This document shows positions 44,293 to 53,341 of a DNA stretch of 64,000 nt, in pieces. A program made the translations under genes and the position numbers. The notes below the pieces were generated by a model, which worked only from the letters and a program-made list of their open reading frames with translations, was not told where the DNA came from and searched no databases. How positions within the stretch are numbered: position 1 is the first letter of the stretch; the number at the start of each line of letters is the position of its first letter. The DNA lies in contig NZ_BAAAYL010000001.1 of assembly GCF_039536205.1 (NCBI RefSeq), forward strand, positions 2,542,001 to 2,606,000, read 5' to 3'. Source of the DNA: Streptomyces sannanensis (lineage in GTDB: Bacteria; Actinomycetota; Actinomycetes; Streptomycetales; Streptomycetaceae).

Positions 44293-44961
44293 TCAAGCCG
44301 CCTTCGCGTCCGTCAGGTACGCGGAGACCACCACATTCGCCGTGTACGCCTTGGCCCTGTGGTCGTACCTGCCACCACAGGTGATCAGCCGCAGCTCGGC
44401 CCGGCCCCGCAGCCGCGGTCCGTAGACCTTGCCGGCGTCGAACCGGGCGCGTTCGAAGACCTGCACATCGTCGACGGTGAACTCGGCGACCGAACCGTCC
44501 GCCCTGGCCACCCGTATCTTCTCGCCGGGGCGCAGCGCGCTCAGCCCGTAGAACACGGCCCGTTTCTTCTCCGTGTCGACATGGCCGACGAGCAGGGCCG
44601 TCCCCGCGGCGCCCGGCTCGGTGCCGCCGTCGTACCAGCCGACCGTGTCCGCCCGTACGAAGGGCGGCGGGTCGACCGCGCCCGAGTGATCCAGCCCGCG
44701 GGGGACGACGGGGGCGGTGACCCCTATGGAGGGTATGTCCACCCGTTGCGGCGCCGCGGCCCCCAGGGGTTCACGTGCGGGAGGCAGCCAGACGTTCGCG
44801 GGACGTCCCACGGCCGCCACATCGCCGGTGGTGGGAGCCGAGCTGCCGGCCGGGTCCGTCAGCTCACGCCCCCACAGCCACAGCCCGACCAGCAGCACCG
44901 CCCAGGCCACGCCTGTCAGCAGCCGGCCCGTGCCGGACGGCTGACGCTTCTCGGCGGACAT
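44293..44961 (-). CDS. class F sortase
   Basis: 222 residues from ATG 44961. One N-terminal membrane segment (LLTGVAWAVLLVGLWLWG), a Pro-rich linker, then a sortase fold: His in ALLVGHVDTEKKRAVF, Cys in LRLITCGGRYDH, and the Arg that follows in that motif. Class F sortases are typical of actinobacteria and have ill-defined substrates. The upstream gene ends one base before this start, so the two are coupled, and its product is the natural candidate partner. Confidence 0.88.
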   Translation of the reverse strand: MSAEKRQPSGTGRLLTGVAWAVLLVGLWLWGRELTDPAGSSAPTTGDVAAVGRPANVWLPPAREPLGAAAPQRVDIPSIGVTAPVVPRGLDHSGAVDPPPFVRADTVGWYDGGTEPGAAGTALLVGHVDTEKKRAVFYGLSALRPGEKIRVARADGSVAEFTVDDVQVFERARFDAGKVYGPRLRGRAELRLITCGGRYDHRAKAYTANVVVSAYLTDAKAA

Positions 44962-44962
44962 G

Positions 44963-45571
44963 TCAGTCAGTGCGGCGCCGCCGCCGCGCACTGCGTGCGG
45001 CCACGGCCACCGCCGCCATGGCCGCGAGAGCCAGGCCGATCACCGCGTGCCGGGTGCCGGGCCCCTCCTGCTCGGCCGCCGCCTCCACGGTGCCGAAGGT
45101 GCCGCCGCCGCCCGCCTGCACCGGGGCGTACGGCGTGGGCAGGGAGCCGATGCCATTGCCGATGCCATTGCCGGTGCCGGAGTCGCCGCTGCCGTCGCTG
45201 TTGTTGCCGTCGCCCTCGTCGCTGCCCCGGCGGACGACGTGCACCTTGCCGCCGTGCTTGCCGCCGCCGTCCTTGCAGGTCACCTCGATGTCGTAGTCCT
45301 TGATCTCGACATCGGTGCGGATCTTCGCCTCGGCGAACAGACCGCCGTTCGAGGCGGTCGAGAACAGGGCGTCCGACTGGAACGCCTTGGACGTCCCTGT
45401 GGCCGTCCTGCCCTTGCAGCCGTCGACCCGGATATCCACCTCCTCGCCCGGCCCGACGTCGGACGGCGTCACACTGACCGAACCACCGGAGTCCTCGGCC
45501 AGGGCGGTCGCGGGCATCAGGGCCGCCGCGACTACCACGGCGGCACAGATCGTGTTTTTCCGAAAGCGCAT
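44963..45571 (-). CDS. secreted wall-type protein coupled to the sortase
   Basis: 202 residues from ATG 45571. Signal peptide (ICAAVVVAAALMPATALAED), an Ig-like beta domain (SVTPSDVGPGEEVDIRVDGCKG), a Gly/Asn/Ser-rich stalk, then a hydrophobic segment (AVIGLALAAMAAVAVAA) and a tail of five arginines. This is the layout of a sortase substrate, yet no LPxTG or LAxTG is present before the membrane segment. It may instead be a simple tail-anchored surface protein. Confidence 0.8.
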   Translation of the reverse strand: MRFRKNTICAAVVVAAALMPATALAEDSGGSVSVTPSDVGPGEEVDIRVDGCKGRTATGTSKAFQSDALFSTASNGGLFAEAKIRTDVEIKDYDIEVTCKDGGGKHGGKVHVVRRGSDEGDGNNSDGSGDSGTGNGIGNGIGSLPTPYAPVQAGGGGTFGTVEAAAEQEGPGTRHAVIGLALAAMAAVAVAARSARRRRRTD

Positions 45572-45650
45572 CGTGAACCTCCTGATCCGAAGGTTCACTC
45601 GGCACGAGTGTTTCCGCATCCCGAGCGGCGGAACCGCTCGGCCGTCCGGT

Positions 45651-45990
45651 CTAGACCCTGTCCACCGGATCGGCGATGGAGTCGACGGTCCAGGAGGGGC
45701 GATACGGGAACCTCTCCACGTCCTCCGGGGTGGTCAGACCGGTCAGGACGAGGAAGGTCTCCATGCCCGCCTCCAGGCCGGCCGACACATCGGGTCCATC
45801 CGGTCGCCGATCATCGCGCTGCTCCCGGAATGCGCCCCGATGGCGTCGAGGCCGGTGCGCATCATCAGCGGGTTGGGCTTGCCCGCGCAGTACGGGGCCT
45901 TGCCGGTCGCCTTGGTGATCAGCGCGGCGACCGCGCCGGTGGCGGGCAGCGGGCCCGCGGTGCCGGGCGGCGACGTCCTGCGCCGCGGCA
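45651..45990 (-). pseudogene. NagD-type HAD-IIA hydrolase fragment with a frameshift
   Basis: Two minus-strand frames together give the C-terminal half of a NagD-like phosphatase: first [34 protein letters not shown] and [11 protein letters not shown], then after a frame change near 45792 [20 protein letters not shown] and VERFPYRPSWTVDSIADPV. One missing base would restore GDRMD-xDVSAG. The N-terminal half with the nucleophile DxD is absent. Clearly dead. Confidence 0.8.
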
Positions 45991-46050
45991 TCACCTTCCA
46001 TGGCGAGTCGAAAGACCTTCCTGACGGCGGGAAGGAAGGCGAAAACAGCC

Positions 46051-47205
46051 TCAGCGAGCCGCCTCGGCAACCGGCTCGTCGTCCGGAGCGGAAATCGGGC
46101 CCGGGTCCTCGGTGTCGGTGTCGAACGGCGGCGCCTCCTCGGTCCACTTCATCGACGTGATCGTCGTGTAGCCCAGCAGCTCACCCTTGCTCACACCGTC
46201 GCCGCCCCGGGTGGCGACCATCTCGGTGCCGAGCGGCATGCCCGTGGACTTGTCGAAGATCAGACGGCGCTCGGAGTCGGAGGCGGACTCGTAGGAGCTG
46301 GGGAGGGCGACGGCGTAGCCGGTGCGGCCGGTGTGGTCCTTGACGTCGCCGAGGGAGCGCACGCCGGGTTCGGCGGCGAGGAGGCGGTAGGCGGCGGCGC
46401 GCAGGTCCGGGGTGGACGGGAGGGTCGTGGCGAGTCGGACGGCCGTGTCGACGACCATCTCGTCGAGGATTTCCTCGGGGGCGTTGTAGTCCTTGTCGAC
46501 CAGGGCGAACAGGCGCTTGCGGAGGGCCTTTTCATCGGTGGGGAGCGTGGCCAGGACGCGGAGGGGGAGGTCGCCCGTATTGACGGTGTCCGCGGTTCCG
46601 CCGGGGGCATCGTGCTGGATCTCGCCCTTGCCGGTGTAGGTGATGGTCTCATCCTTCAGGTTCCACGACGTGGGGGAACCGTCCGCCTTCCACGCCGCCT
46701 CGTCGGCTTTCGTGGCCGGACGGGCCCCCAGGTCCAGGAGCTGCGACCACTGCTTGTTCGCGGCGGCGGCCGTCCAGTACCGCGCCCCGGTGCGGACGTC
46801 GACGGTGTACTTCTTGCCGGGGACCTTGCGGAGAGAACCGAGCTGTACCTCCACGTACCAGTACGTGCCGGAGCCGGCCGGTTGCTGCTCGACGTGGGAG
46901 GCGGCAGCGAGAAGGACCCGGCTGCCGGAGCCCAACGTCGTGGAGGGCGCAGTTCCCGGCTTCAACGGCATGGTGCCAGTGATCACCAGCGCCGCCACCG
47001 CCGTCGCCGTGGCCAGGGCGAGACCCAAGACGAGAGGGCGGCCCACCCTCCGCGGCCGGGCGGTGGCGCGAGCCCCGCGCGTCGCGCGCGGACGGGTCAT
47101 GAACGTTGCGAGCTCCTCTTCCCGAACCGACGACGGCGTGGGGCGGTCGGGGTCGAGGTGGGCGGGGCGGTCGGCTGTCAGGCGGTGCAGGACGTCGTTC
47201 TTCAC
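46051..47205 (-). CDS. CU044_5270-type membrane protein paired with an ECF sigma factor
   Basis: 384 residues from GTG 47205, with AGGAAAGGAAG upstream. The cytoplasmic N-terminal 85 residues are basic, followed by one membrane segment ([18 protein letters not shown]) and a large extracytoplasmic domain with [19 protein letters not shown] and [21 protein letters not shown], as in CU044_5270 proteins. Start and sigma-factor stop overlap (GTGA). Such pairs suggest an anti-sigma or sensor role, though no zinc anti-sigma motif is seen. Confidence 0.75.
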   Translation of the reverse strand: MKNDVLHRLTADRPAHLDPDRPTPSSVREEELATFMTRPRATRGARATARPRRVGRPLVLGLALATATAVAALVITGTMPLKPGTAPSTTLGSGSRVLLAAASHVEQQPAGSGTYWYVEVQLGSLRKVPGKKYTVDVRTGARYWTAAAANKQWSQLLDLGARPATKADEAAWKADGSPTSWNLKDETITYTGKGEIQHDAPGGTADTVNTGDLPLRVLATLPTDEKALRKRLFALVDKDYNAPEEILDEMVVDTAVRLATTLPSTPDLRAAAYRLLAAEPGVRSLGDVKDHTGRTGYAVALPSSYESASDSERRLIFDKSTGMPLGTEMVATRGGDGVSKGELLGYTTITSMKWTEEAPPFDTDTEDPGPISAPDDEPVAEAAR

Positions 47206-47765
47206 CGGGCTTCCTTTCCTAGGGCGATCCGGGCTCGGGTGTTCACGCGCCGCACGGCTGCGGCCTCCTCCATCGGTGGGGAGGCCGACGCGGCCTGGTT
47301 GAGACGTTTGCGCGCCCGGTGCAACCGGACCCGCAGGGTGATGGGCGAGCAGCCGACCACCGCGGCTGCCTGTGCCGGGGTCAGGCCCTGCCACGCGGAG
47401 AGGATCAGCAGTTCCCGATCGTCCTCCGGCAGCGTGGCCAGCGCCTTGAGCAGCGCGCTGCGCTCGGATACCTCCTCGGCAATGTCCGCCTCCACGGGTT
47501 CCGCCCAGGAGCGCAGCTCGGCGGCGAACGACGCGTGCCTGGCCTCCGCCCGGATGCTGTCCCGCAGGATGTTGCGGGCGACCCCGAGCAGCCATGGCAG
47601 CGGCGGCTCGGGGACGTCGTCCAGCTTGCGCCAGGCCACGGTGAACGTCTCGTTCACCACCTCGTCTGCGACCTGTCGTCCCGCACGGCTGACCACGTAG
47701 GCCCACACACGTTGCCGACAGCCGTCGTAGATAGCGGTGAAACGATCCGCGTCGTAGTCGGGCAC
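47202..47765 (-). CDS. ECF-type RNA polymerase sigma factor
   Basis: 187 residues from GTG 47765. Region 2 (RFTAIYDGCRQRVWAYVVSR, DEVVNETFTVAWRKLDDVP, LPWLLGVARNILRDSIRAE) and region 4 (LPEDDRELLILSAWQGLTPAQAAAVVGCSPITLRVRLHRARKRL) are both complete. It would direct transcription of its own operon, including the overlapping downstream membrane protein. The target promoter is unknown. Confidence 0.9.
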   Translation of the reverse strand: MPDYDADRFTAIYDGCRQRVWAYVVSRAGRQVADEVVNETFTVAWRKLDDVPEPPLPWLLGVARNILRDSIRAEARHASFAAELRSWAEPVEADIAEEVSERSALLKALATLPEDDRELLILSAWQGLTPAQAAAVVGCSPITLRVRLHRARKRLNQAASASPPMEEAAAVRRVNTRARIALGKEAR

Positions 47766-47973
47766 TGCCGCACCTCCCGTCCCTCCTGGTGTGTTCTGTC
47801 GTCGGGTAGTGGGCCGAACAAGGGGGGTCGTTACAGCGGCACCTCAAAAAACACGCCCGAGAAACGAGATGTACGTCACATCAGGGGTCCGCAGTCGCGT
47901 TCGACGTCCTCGCCGGAACAGTCGAAATCACCAACGATGACGCTCCGTCATTCCATGAGCTTCAGGGGGACTT

Positions 47974-48150
47974 GTGGACGACCTTCCACCGTCACCAGCC
48001 CGGCTGCCGACCCGCCTGCCGGTCGACCCCGCGTTCGTCCGAGCCCTACGGGACCGGGACTTCGCCGTGGTCTTCGCCATGGCCCACGACGCGGGGATCT
48101 CCTTCAACCAGATCGCCGAAGCCTGCGCGCTCAAAGCCGAGCGCGCGTCA
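47974..48150 (+). pseudogene. 5' fragment of an XRE-type regulator gene
   Basis: A good start (AGGGGGA before GTG 47974) opens DDLPPSPARLPTRLPVDPAF and ALRDRDFAVVFAMAHDAGIS, then FNQIAEACALKAERAS: the usual N terminus of streptomycete helix-turn-helix regulators with a TPR tail. Homology stops about residue 58, where the frame runs into the antisense of another gene fragment. Truncated by deletion. Confidence 0.6.
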
Positions 48151-48158
48151 CCCGCGGC

Positions 48159-48300
48159 TTACTGCACGTTGCTCAGGCGCGTGGTGAAGCTGAACCGGTC
48201 CCCGCGGTACAGCGAACGCCCCCGCTCCAGCGGACGGCCCTCCGTGTCCCGCGAGACACGGTGGATCAGCAGCATGGTGCCGCGCCTGGACGTGCCGGTC
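48159..48300 (-). pseudogene. 3' fragment of a GntR-family (UTRA) regulator
   Basis: The minus frame ends at TAA 48159-48161 with GTMLLIHRVSRDTEGRPLER and GRSLYRGDRFSFTTRLSN, the C-terminal strands of a UTRA effector domain. The DNA-binding domain is missing. It abuts the XRE fragment end to end, so a deletion joined two genes. Confidence 0.7.
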
Positions 48301-48340
48301 CACGGGGGGATGTGTCGCGGACGAAGATGTACGGAAGGGG

Positions 48341-49720
48341 TCAGCGGCGCGTCCGCCGCCCGATGATCACGGCCGCCACGCCGGCGAAGAGGAAGGCTGC
48401 CGCGGCGGCACCCAGAGGCCGGAGCACGCTCCGCCTGCGGTTGCCGGTGGCGGCAAGCTCGGGAGGGCGGGCGTCGGACGGGCGGTCGGCGTCGGCAGTG
48501 CGGGCGTCGGACGGGCGGCCGATGTCGGCGGTGCGGGAACCGGCGTCCGCAGCACGGGCGTCGGACGGGCGGTCGATGTCGGCGGTACGGGAACCGGCAT
48601 CGGTGGCCCGGGCGCGGGACGGGGAGTCGGGGTCGGCAGCGCGATGGCCGGCATCGACAGCACGGGCGTCAGACGGGCGGTCGGCATCGGCAGTACGGGA
48701 GCCGGACGGGCGGCCGGCCTCGACAGCACGGGCGTCAGACGGGCGGTCGGCGTCGGACGGGCGGTCGGCATCGACAGCACGGGCGTCAGACGGGCGGCCG
48801 GCCTCGACAGCACGGGCGTCAGACGGGGCCTCGGCAGTGCGGGCGTCGGACGGGGCCTCGGCAGTGCGGGCGTCGGACGGGCGGCCGATGTCGGCGGTGC
48901 GGGAACCGGCATCGACAGCACGGGAGCCGGCATCGGTGGCCCGGGCGCGGGACGGGGAGTCGGGGTCGGCAGCGCGATGGCCGGCGTCGGCAGTGCGGGC
49001 GCCGGAAGGGGAGTCGGCGTCCGCGGCACGGGAGCCGACAGTCTTCGGGGTCAAGCCGGGGCTGAGGCCCGGCCTCGTCCTCGGACCGGAGCTCCGGCTG
49101 GGCTCGGGCTCCGCGCTGGTGTCAGGCACCGCTTCCTCCTCCGGCTCCTCCTCCGGCTCCTCCTCCGTGAGAGCGAAGCGGTACGTGGCGGACTCCCCCA
49201 CCCAGTCGCCGTCGTCGCCCCTGCGCTGGACGACGGCGGCGGTGGCGGTGACCTCGTTGGGCTGCGTGTCGGCGGTGAAGGCCAGCTGGACCCGTACCGT
49301 GACCGTACGGCCCGGCTCGACGGTGAATCCGGGGAACCCGTCGTCGAAGACGCCGACGAGCTCGTCCTCCTCGGTCCGCTCGAACGAAACCGGACGCGCC
49401 CGCTTCGCGGCCTCGTCGTAGAACTTCAGCCGCACCTGGCCGGCCGCGAGAGTCCGGTCGCGGTCGACCAGGACGATCACCGGGTGGATGTTCCGGCACA
49501 CCTCGGTGGTCGTGTTCGCCAGGTCCACGTTCCAGGTGACGGGCTCGTCACCGGGCCGCTGTGCCGAGGGCCCGCCGTGGATGTGCGCACCGAGGGGGAA
49601 GTCCCGCGTCCCGGCCGGTTCGCCGCAGCCCGCGGCCGCCTCCTCGGCGGTGGCCATATGCCCGGCCACCAGAATGGCGGCGAGCGTGGCTCCGGCGGCG
49701 AGGACTGTGCGCAGTCGCAT
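48341..49720 (-). CDS. sortase-anchored surface protein with degenerate repeats and LAATG motif
   Basis: 459 residues from ATG 49720. Signal peptide (VLAAGATLAAILVAGHMATA), a beta-rich domain of about 170 residues (EPVTWNVDLANTTTEV, FTVEPGRTVTVRVQL), an acidic run (EEEPEEEPEEE), then 220 residues of Ala/Asp/Arg/Ser repeats (RPSDARAVDA, SRTADI). The C terminus is a sorting signal: PELAATGN, a hydrophobic segment and RRTRR. LAxTG is the recognition motif of Streptomyces class E sortases, so it should be wall-anchored. The only sortase in the window is class F. Confidence 0.8.
   Translation of the reverse strand: MRLRTVLAAGATLAAILVAGHMATAEEAAAGCGEPAGTRDFPLGAHIHGGPSAQRPGDEPVTWNVDLANTTTEVCRNIHPVIVLVDRDRTLAAGQVRLKFYDEAAKRARPVSFERTEEDELVGVFDDGFPGFTVEPGRTVTVRVQLAFTADTQPNEVTATAAVVQRRGDDGDWVGESATYRFALTEEEPEEEPEEEAVPDTSAEPEPSRSSGPRTRPGLSPGLTPKTVGSRAADADSPSGARTADAGHRAADPDSPSRARATDAGSRAVDAGSRTADIGRPSDARTAEAPSDARTAEAPSDARAVEAGRPSDARAVDADRPSDADRPSDARAVEAGRPSGSRTADADRPSDARAVDAGHRAADPDSPSRARATDAGSRTADIDRPSDARAADAGSRTADIGRPSDARTADADRPSDARPPELAATGNRRRSVLRPLGAAAAAFLFAGVAAVIIGRRTRR
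48440..48990 (-). repeat. degenerate repeats in the surface-protein stalk
   Basis: Imperfect repeats of units such as GGGCGTCGGACGGGCGG and GTCGGCGGTGCGGGAACC in varied order, encoding (R)PSDAR-A/T-DA blocks. Unit lengths are multiples of three, so the reading frame is kept. Confidence 0.75.
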
Positions 49721-49846
49721 AAAAGGGGGCACATCACTGGACTCTTCCCCCGGCAGACCCCCCGCCCGCCATCTGATCCGACAAACCCCCCGATCGGCCC
49801 AACGGCATCGCGGCCGAGGGCGGCCCGATCGTGCACAGTGGTGGCC

Positions 49847-50917
49847 ATGAACAGCACCCTGCGCGTCGGGCTCGTGGGCTTCGGCCTGGCGGGCTCCGTC
49901 TTCCACGCCCCGCTCCTCGCCGCGACGGAGGGCCTCGCCCTCGACACGGTCGTCACCGCGAACGCGCGGCGCCAGGAGCAGGCCCGCGCCGAACACCCCG
50001 GCGTACGGATCGCCGCCTCGCCCGAGGAGCTGTGGGAGCGCGCGCAGGACCTCGATCTGGTCGTCATCGCCTCCCCCAACAAGACCCACGTTTCTCTCGC
50101 GAAGGCCGCGCTGGAGGCCGGACTGCCCGTCGTCGTGGACAAGCCGGTGGCCGGCACGGCCGCCGAGGCCCGTGGACTCGGCGCCCTTGCCGAGGAGCGC
50201 GGTCTGCTCCTCTCCGTCTTCCAGAACCGTCGCTGGGACAGCGACTTCCTCACCCTCCGGAAAGTCCTCGCCGACGGCGAGCTCGGCGAGGTCCAGCGCT
50301 TCGAATCCCGTTTCGAACGCTGGCGTCCGCAGCCCAAGGGCGGCTGGCGCGAGTCCGGCGCCCCGGAGGAGTTCGGCGGCCTGCTGTACGACCTGGGCAG
50401 CCATGTGGTCGACCAGGCCCTGGTCCTCTTCGGCCCGGCGGTCCGCGTCTACGCGGAGTCCGACGTACGCCGCCCGGGCGCCGAGGCCGACGACGACACC
50501 TTCATCGCGATCACCCATGCCGGGGGTGTCCGCTCACACCTGTACGTCAGCGCCACCACCGCCCAGCTCGGCCCGCGCTTCCGTGTCCTCGGCTCCTCCG
50601 CGGGCTTCGTCACGTACGGCCTGGACCCCCAGGAGGCCGCCCTCCGCGAGGGCGGCCGCCCCGCCGACGACGGCGAGTGGGGCGTCGAGCCGGAGGCGAT
50701 GTGGGGCCGCGTCGGCTCGGGCGAGTCCCCTCTCACGGGCGGCGGCCGGCCTGTCCCGTCCCTGCCCGGCGACTACCCCGCGTACTACGCGGGGATCGTC
50801 ACCGCGCTCCGCGACGGCACGCCCCCACCGGTCACGATCCAGGAGGCCGCGGCGGCGCTCGACGTCCTGGAGGCGGCGAGGCGCTCCGCCCGCGAGGGAG
50901 TGACGGTCAGCCTGTAG
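49847..50917 (+). CDS. Gfo/Idh/MocA-family oxidoreductase
   Basis: 356 residues. N-terminal Rossmann fold (LRVGLVGFGLAGSVFHAPLLA), EKP-like substrate/cofactor motif as VVVDKPVAGTAAEARGL, and the C-terminal beta-sheet domain with GGLLYDLGSHVVDQAL (catalytic Asp/His pattern). It is probably an NAD(P)-dependent sugar or inositol dehydrogenase; the substrate is unknown. It is divergent from the LAATG surface protein and convergent with the YidC paralogue. Confidence 0.92.
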   Translation: MNSTLRVGLVGFGLAGSVFHAPLLAATEGLALDTVVTANARRQEQARAEHPGVRIAASPEELWERAQDLDLVVIASPNKTHVSLAKAALEAGLPVVVDKPVAGTAAEARGLGALAEERGLLLSVFQNRRWDSDFLTLRKVLADGELGEVQRFESRFERWRPQPKGGWRESGAPEEFGGLLYDLGSHVVDQALVLFGPAVRVYAESDVRRPGAEADDDTFIAITHAGGVRSHLYVSATTAQLGPRFRVLGSSAGFVTYGLDPQEAALREGGRPADDGEWGVEPEAMWGRVGSGESPLTGGGRPVPSLPGDYPAYYAGIVTALRDGTPPPVTIQEAAAALDVLEAARRSAREGVTVSL

Positions 50918-50963
50918 TGCTGTCGCGGGCCGCTCCACACGACGGTGTTCACGGACTGGACTC

Positions 50964-51692
50964 CTACGCGGCGGCAGCGACGGCCGCCTGCGGCATGTCC
51001 CGGTAGAGGAAGCCCCGCTCGACGCAGCTCCAGGTGGTGCTGGTGACGACGTACAGCGCGGCGGCCAGCGGCACGGCGGCCACGGTGAGCAGCGTCATGA
51101 AGGACATCAGCGGGAGCAGCTTCGCCATCCCGGCCATGCCGGGCGCCGACGGGGTGCCCGCCGTCGACATCTGCTTCCTGGTCCGCCGGTAATTGATCGT
51201 CGCCACCACGGTCACGATCAGGAACAGGGCCATGTAGACCCGCCCGCTCGGCCCGAAGGCCCCGCCGTCGGCCAGGGCGTCCGCCCACCGGCTGCCGAGC
51301 GGCGCGGCGAAGAGGGAGTGATCGAGCAGCTCGTTCGCCTCGCCGCCGATCTGGGTGTTGGAGAACAGGTGGTACATCAGGAAGAACGCCGGCATCTGCA
51401 GCAGCGTCGGCAGACACCCGGAGAACGGCGAGACCTTCTCCGCGGCGTGCAGCTCCATGAACGCCTTCTGCATGCGCTCGGGATTCTTGCCGTGCTTCTT
51501 GCGCAGCTCGGCGATCTTCGGCTGGAGCTTGGCGCGGGCCTTCGCCCCACGCGCCGCGGCCCGCGACAGCGGATGGATGGCGAGCCGCACCAGGGCCGTG
51601 AACAGCACGATCGCGGCGGCGGTGGCGGCGGTATCGAAGAGCGGCTCGAGCAGCTGCGCGAGGTGCTCGACCAGACTGGCGAAAACGGACAT
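50964..51692 (-). CDS. YidC/Oxa1-family membrane protein insertase paralogue
   Basis: 242 residues, short for actinobacterial YidC (the main one has a longer C terminus). The Oxa1 core is complete: LVRLAIHPLSRAAARGAKAR (with the conserved Arg of the groove), PEIAELRKKHG-like helix, SPFSGCLPTLLQMPAFFLMY, and YMALFLIVTVVATINYRRT. It is not next to rpmH-rnpA, so it is a second, accessory insertase. A small DUF6412-like membrane gene lies just upstream on the same strand. Confidence 0.88.
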   Translation of the reverse strand: MSVFASLVEHLAQLLEPLFDTAATAAAIVLFTALVRLAIHPLSRAAARGAKARAKLQPKIAELRKKHGKNPERMQKAFMELHAAEKVSPFSGCLPTLLQMPAFFLMYHLFSNTQIGGEANELLDHSLFAAPLGSRWADALADGGAFGPSGRVYMALFLIVTVVATINYRRTRKQMSTAGTPSAPGMAGMAKLLPLMSFMTLLTVAAVPLAAALYVVTSTTWSCVERGFLYRDMPQAAVAAAA

Positions 51693-51790
51693 GACGGATG
51701 GCCCTCCGTGGGGGTGTCGTCGGCAGATCGGTGACTGTCGGCGCGACGGACCGCGAGACGGCGTACAGACGGAAAAGGAAGGCTGTACCC

Positions 51791-52108
51791 CTACGCGGCC
51801 GTCAGGAGGGCCCGCCCGGGTGCCCTGGGCCGGGGACGCCCGGAGGCATCGGGATCCCGTTGCGGCAGAAAGGCCGTCCGTTGCTCACAGTCGCGGATGG
51901 CGGTGCGTACGCACACACACGCCACTGCGGGCACCGTACGGGCGGCGAAAAACGCCGACACGGTGAACACGGACCCCGCGGCGGCCGTGGCGGCGGCCGC
52001 CACGGCGGCCGAAAGGCTGACGCCGTCGGCGAGCAGCACCTCGGTGAGGAGGAAGAACAGCAGCGCCGCGGCAGGGCGCAGCAGCCGCGCTGTCGTGCCG
52101 TGGAGCAC
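51791..52108 (-). CDS. small membrane protein (DUF6412-like)
   Basis: 105 residues with two hydrophobic segments (LLRPAAALLFFLLTEVLLA and AAAGSVFTVSAFFAARTVP), then an Arg-rich cytosolic tail. It resembles the DUF6412 proteins seen next to accessory YidC genes in Streptomyces. It lies 98 bp upstream of the YidC paralogue on the same strand. Role unknown. Confidence 0.55.
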   Translation of the reverse strand: MLHGTTARLLRPAAALLFFLLTEVLLADGVSLSAAVAAAATAAAGSVFTVSAFFAARTVPAVACVCVRTAIRDCEQRTAFLPQRDPDASGRPRPRAPGRALLTAA

Positions 52109-52265
52109 GCTTCAATCCCCCAATCGGGTCAATAAGGGCCTTCAGCCCGTTATACACGACCGGCCGCGCCGCCTCACCCGAACGCAAGCCCCCGGTCGCC
52201 TCGGGAGAGATCACCCCATACGGTCCGTAATCGGACTCCCCTGGGCCCCTATGCCGGAGGTTCAC

Positions 52266-53084
52266 ATGCCCCTGCGTCGTTCTCCTGACCCGCTCCGGGT
52301 GACCGGACAGCCCCGGCAGCGCATCGCCGCAGCAGGGTGCGCCGGTGTTCTCGTGGCAGGAACCATGCTTCTCGCGGGTGCGACGGAGGCCGGTGCGCAG
52401 CCGACGTGCCTCGGTCTGCCGGTCACGATCCAGGCGCAGCCCGGTGTGCCCACCACCGGGACCCCGGGACCGGACGTGATCCTGGGCACGTCCGGTCCCG
52501 ACGTGATCGACGGCGGGGACGGCAACGACCGGATCTGCGGCCTGGACGGCCGCGACCGGCTCACCGGCGGACTCGGCAACGACCGGATCGACGGCGGCAC
52601 CGGCGTCGACTTCATCACCGGTGACGCCTACGCCGCCACCGGCGACGCCCGCGGCAGCGGGAACGACGTCCTGCTCGGAGGTGACGACCAGGACTTCCTC
52701 GTCGGCGACAGCTCCGCTCCGAACGGCAGGGCCGCCGGCGGAGGTCACGACCGGATCCTCGGCGGCAACGGTGACGACCATGTGAGCGGTGACAGCCGCG
52801 GAACGCTGGGGGCCACAGGCGGCGGGAACGACCATGTGGAAGGCGGCCCCGGTGATGACGAGCTGGCCGGCGACTCCAACGCCCCCGCCCCGGGAGCCGA
52901 CGCCGCCTCCCTCGGGACCGCGGGCGGCAACGACCGGATCGAAGGCGGTGACGGCCGTGACATCCTCCTGGCAGGCCCCGGCAACGACCACCTCGACGGC
53001 GGCGACGGCGACGCGGACGACTGCAACGGCGCGACGGGAACCGACGTGGCGGAAAACTGCGAGTTCCTCGGCGACATCCCGTAG
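52266..53084 (+). CDS. secreted calcium-binding (RTX-type nonapeptide) repeat protein
   Basis: 272 residues from ATG 52266 (GGAGG five bases upstream). Signal peptide (AAAGCAGVLVAGTMLLAGA) and then hemolysin-type repeats: DVIDGGDGNDRICGLDGRD, RLTGGLGNDRIDGGTG, HDRILGGNGDDHVSGDS, GNDRIEGGDGRDILLAGPG. These bind calcium and fold into a beta-roll outside the cell. No enzymatic domain is present. Function unknown. Confidence 0.85.
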   Translation: MPLRRSPDPLRVTGQPRQRIAAAGCAGVLVAGTMLLAGATEAGAQPTCLGLPVTIQAQPGVPTTGTPGPDVILGTSGPDVIDGGDGNDRICGLDGRDRLTGGLGNDRIDGGTGVDFITGDAYAATGDARGSGNDVLLGGDDQDFLVGDSSAPNGRAAGGGHDRILGGNGDDHVSGDSRGTLGATGGGNDHVEGGPGDDELAGDSNAPAPGADAASLGTAGGNDRIEGGDGRDILLAGPGNDHLDGGDGDADDCNGATGTDVAENCEFLGDIP

Positions 53085-53341
53085 CCGCGGTGGGCCGGCG
53101 GGGCACGGGACCGACGGGACCGGGGCCCGCGCATCGGGCCCGCAGGCACCGGGCACCAACACCGGCAGACGGCGATCCGGGGGCGGACACCGGCGTGGGC
53201 GCGGACAGCTGCGGCGGGGCTGCGGCGGAGGCTGAACCGCCGAGGGGCGCACGAACGGCGGCCGGGCTCCTCCCCCGCGCAACCCTCCAGGGCCGGAACG
53301 ACTCTCCGTCACAGAGCCCGCACAGCAGTACGGTGTCACCC

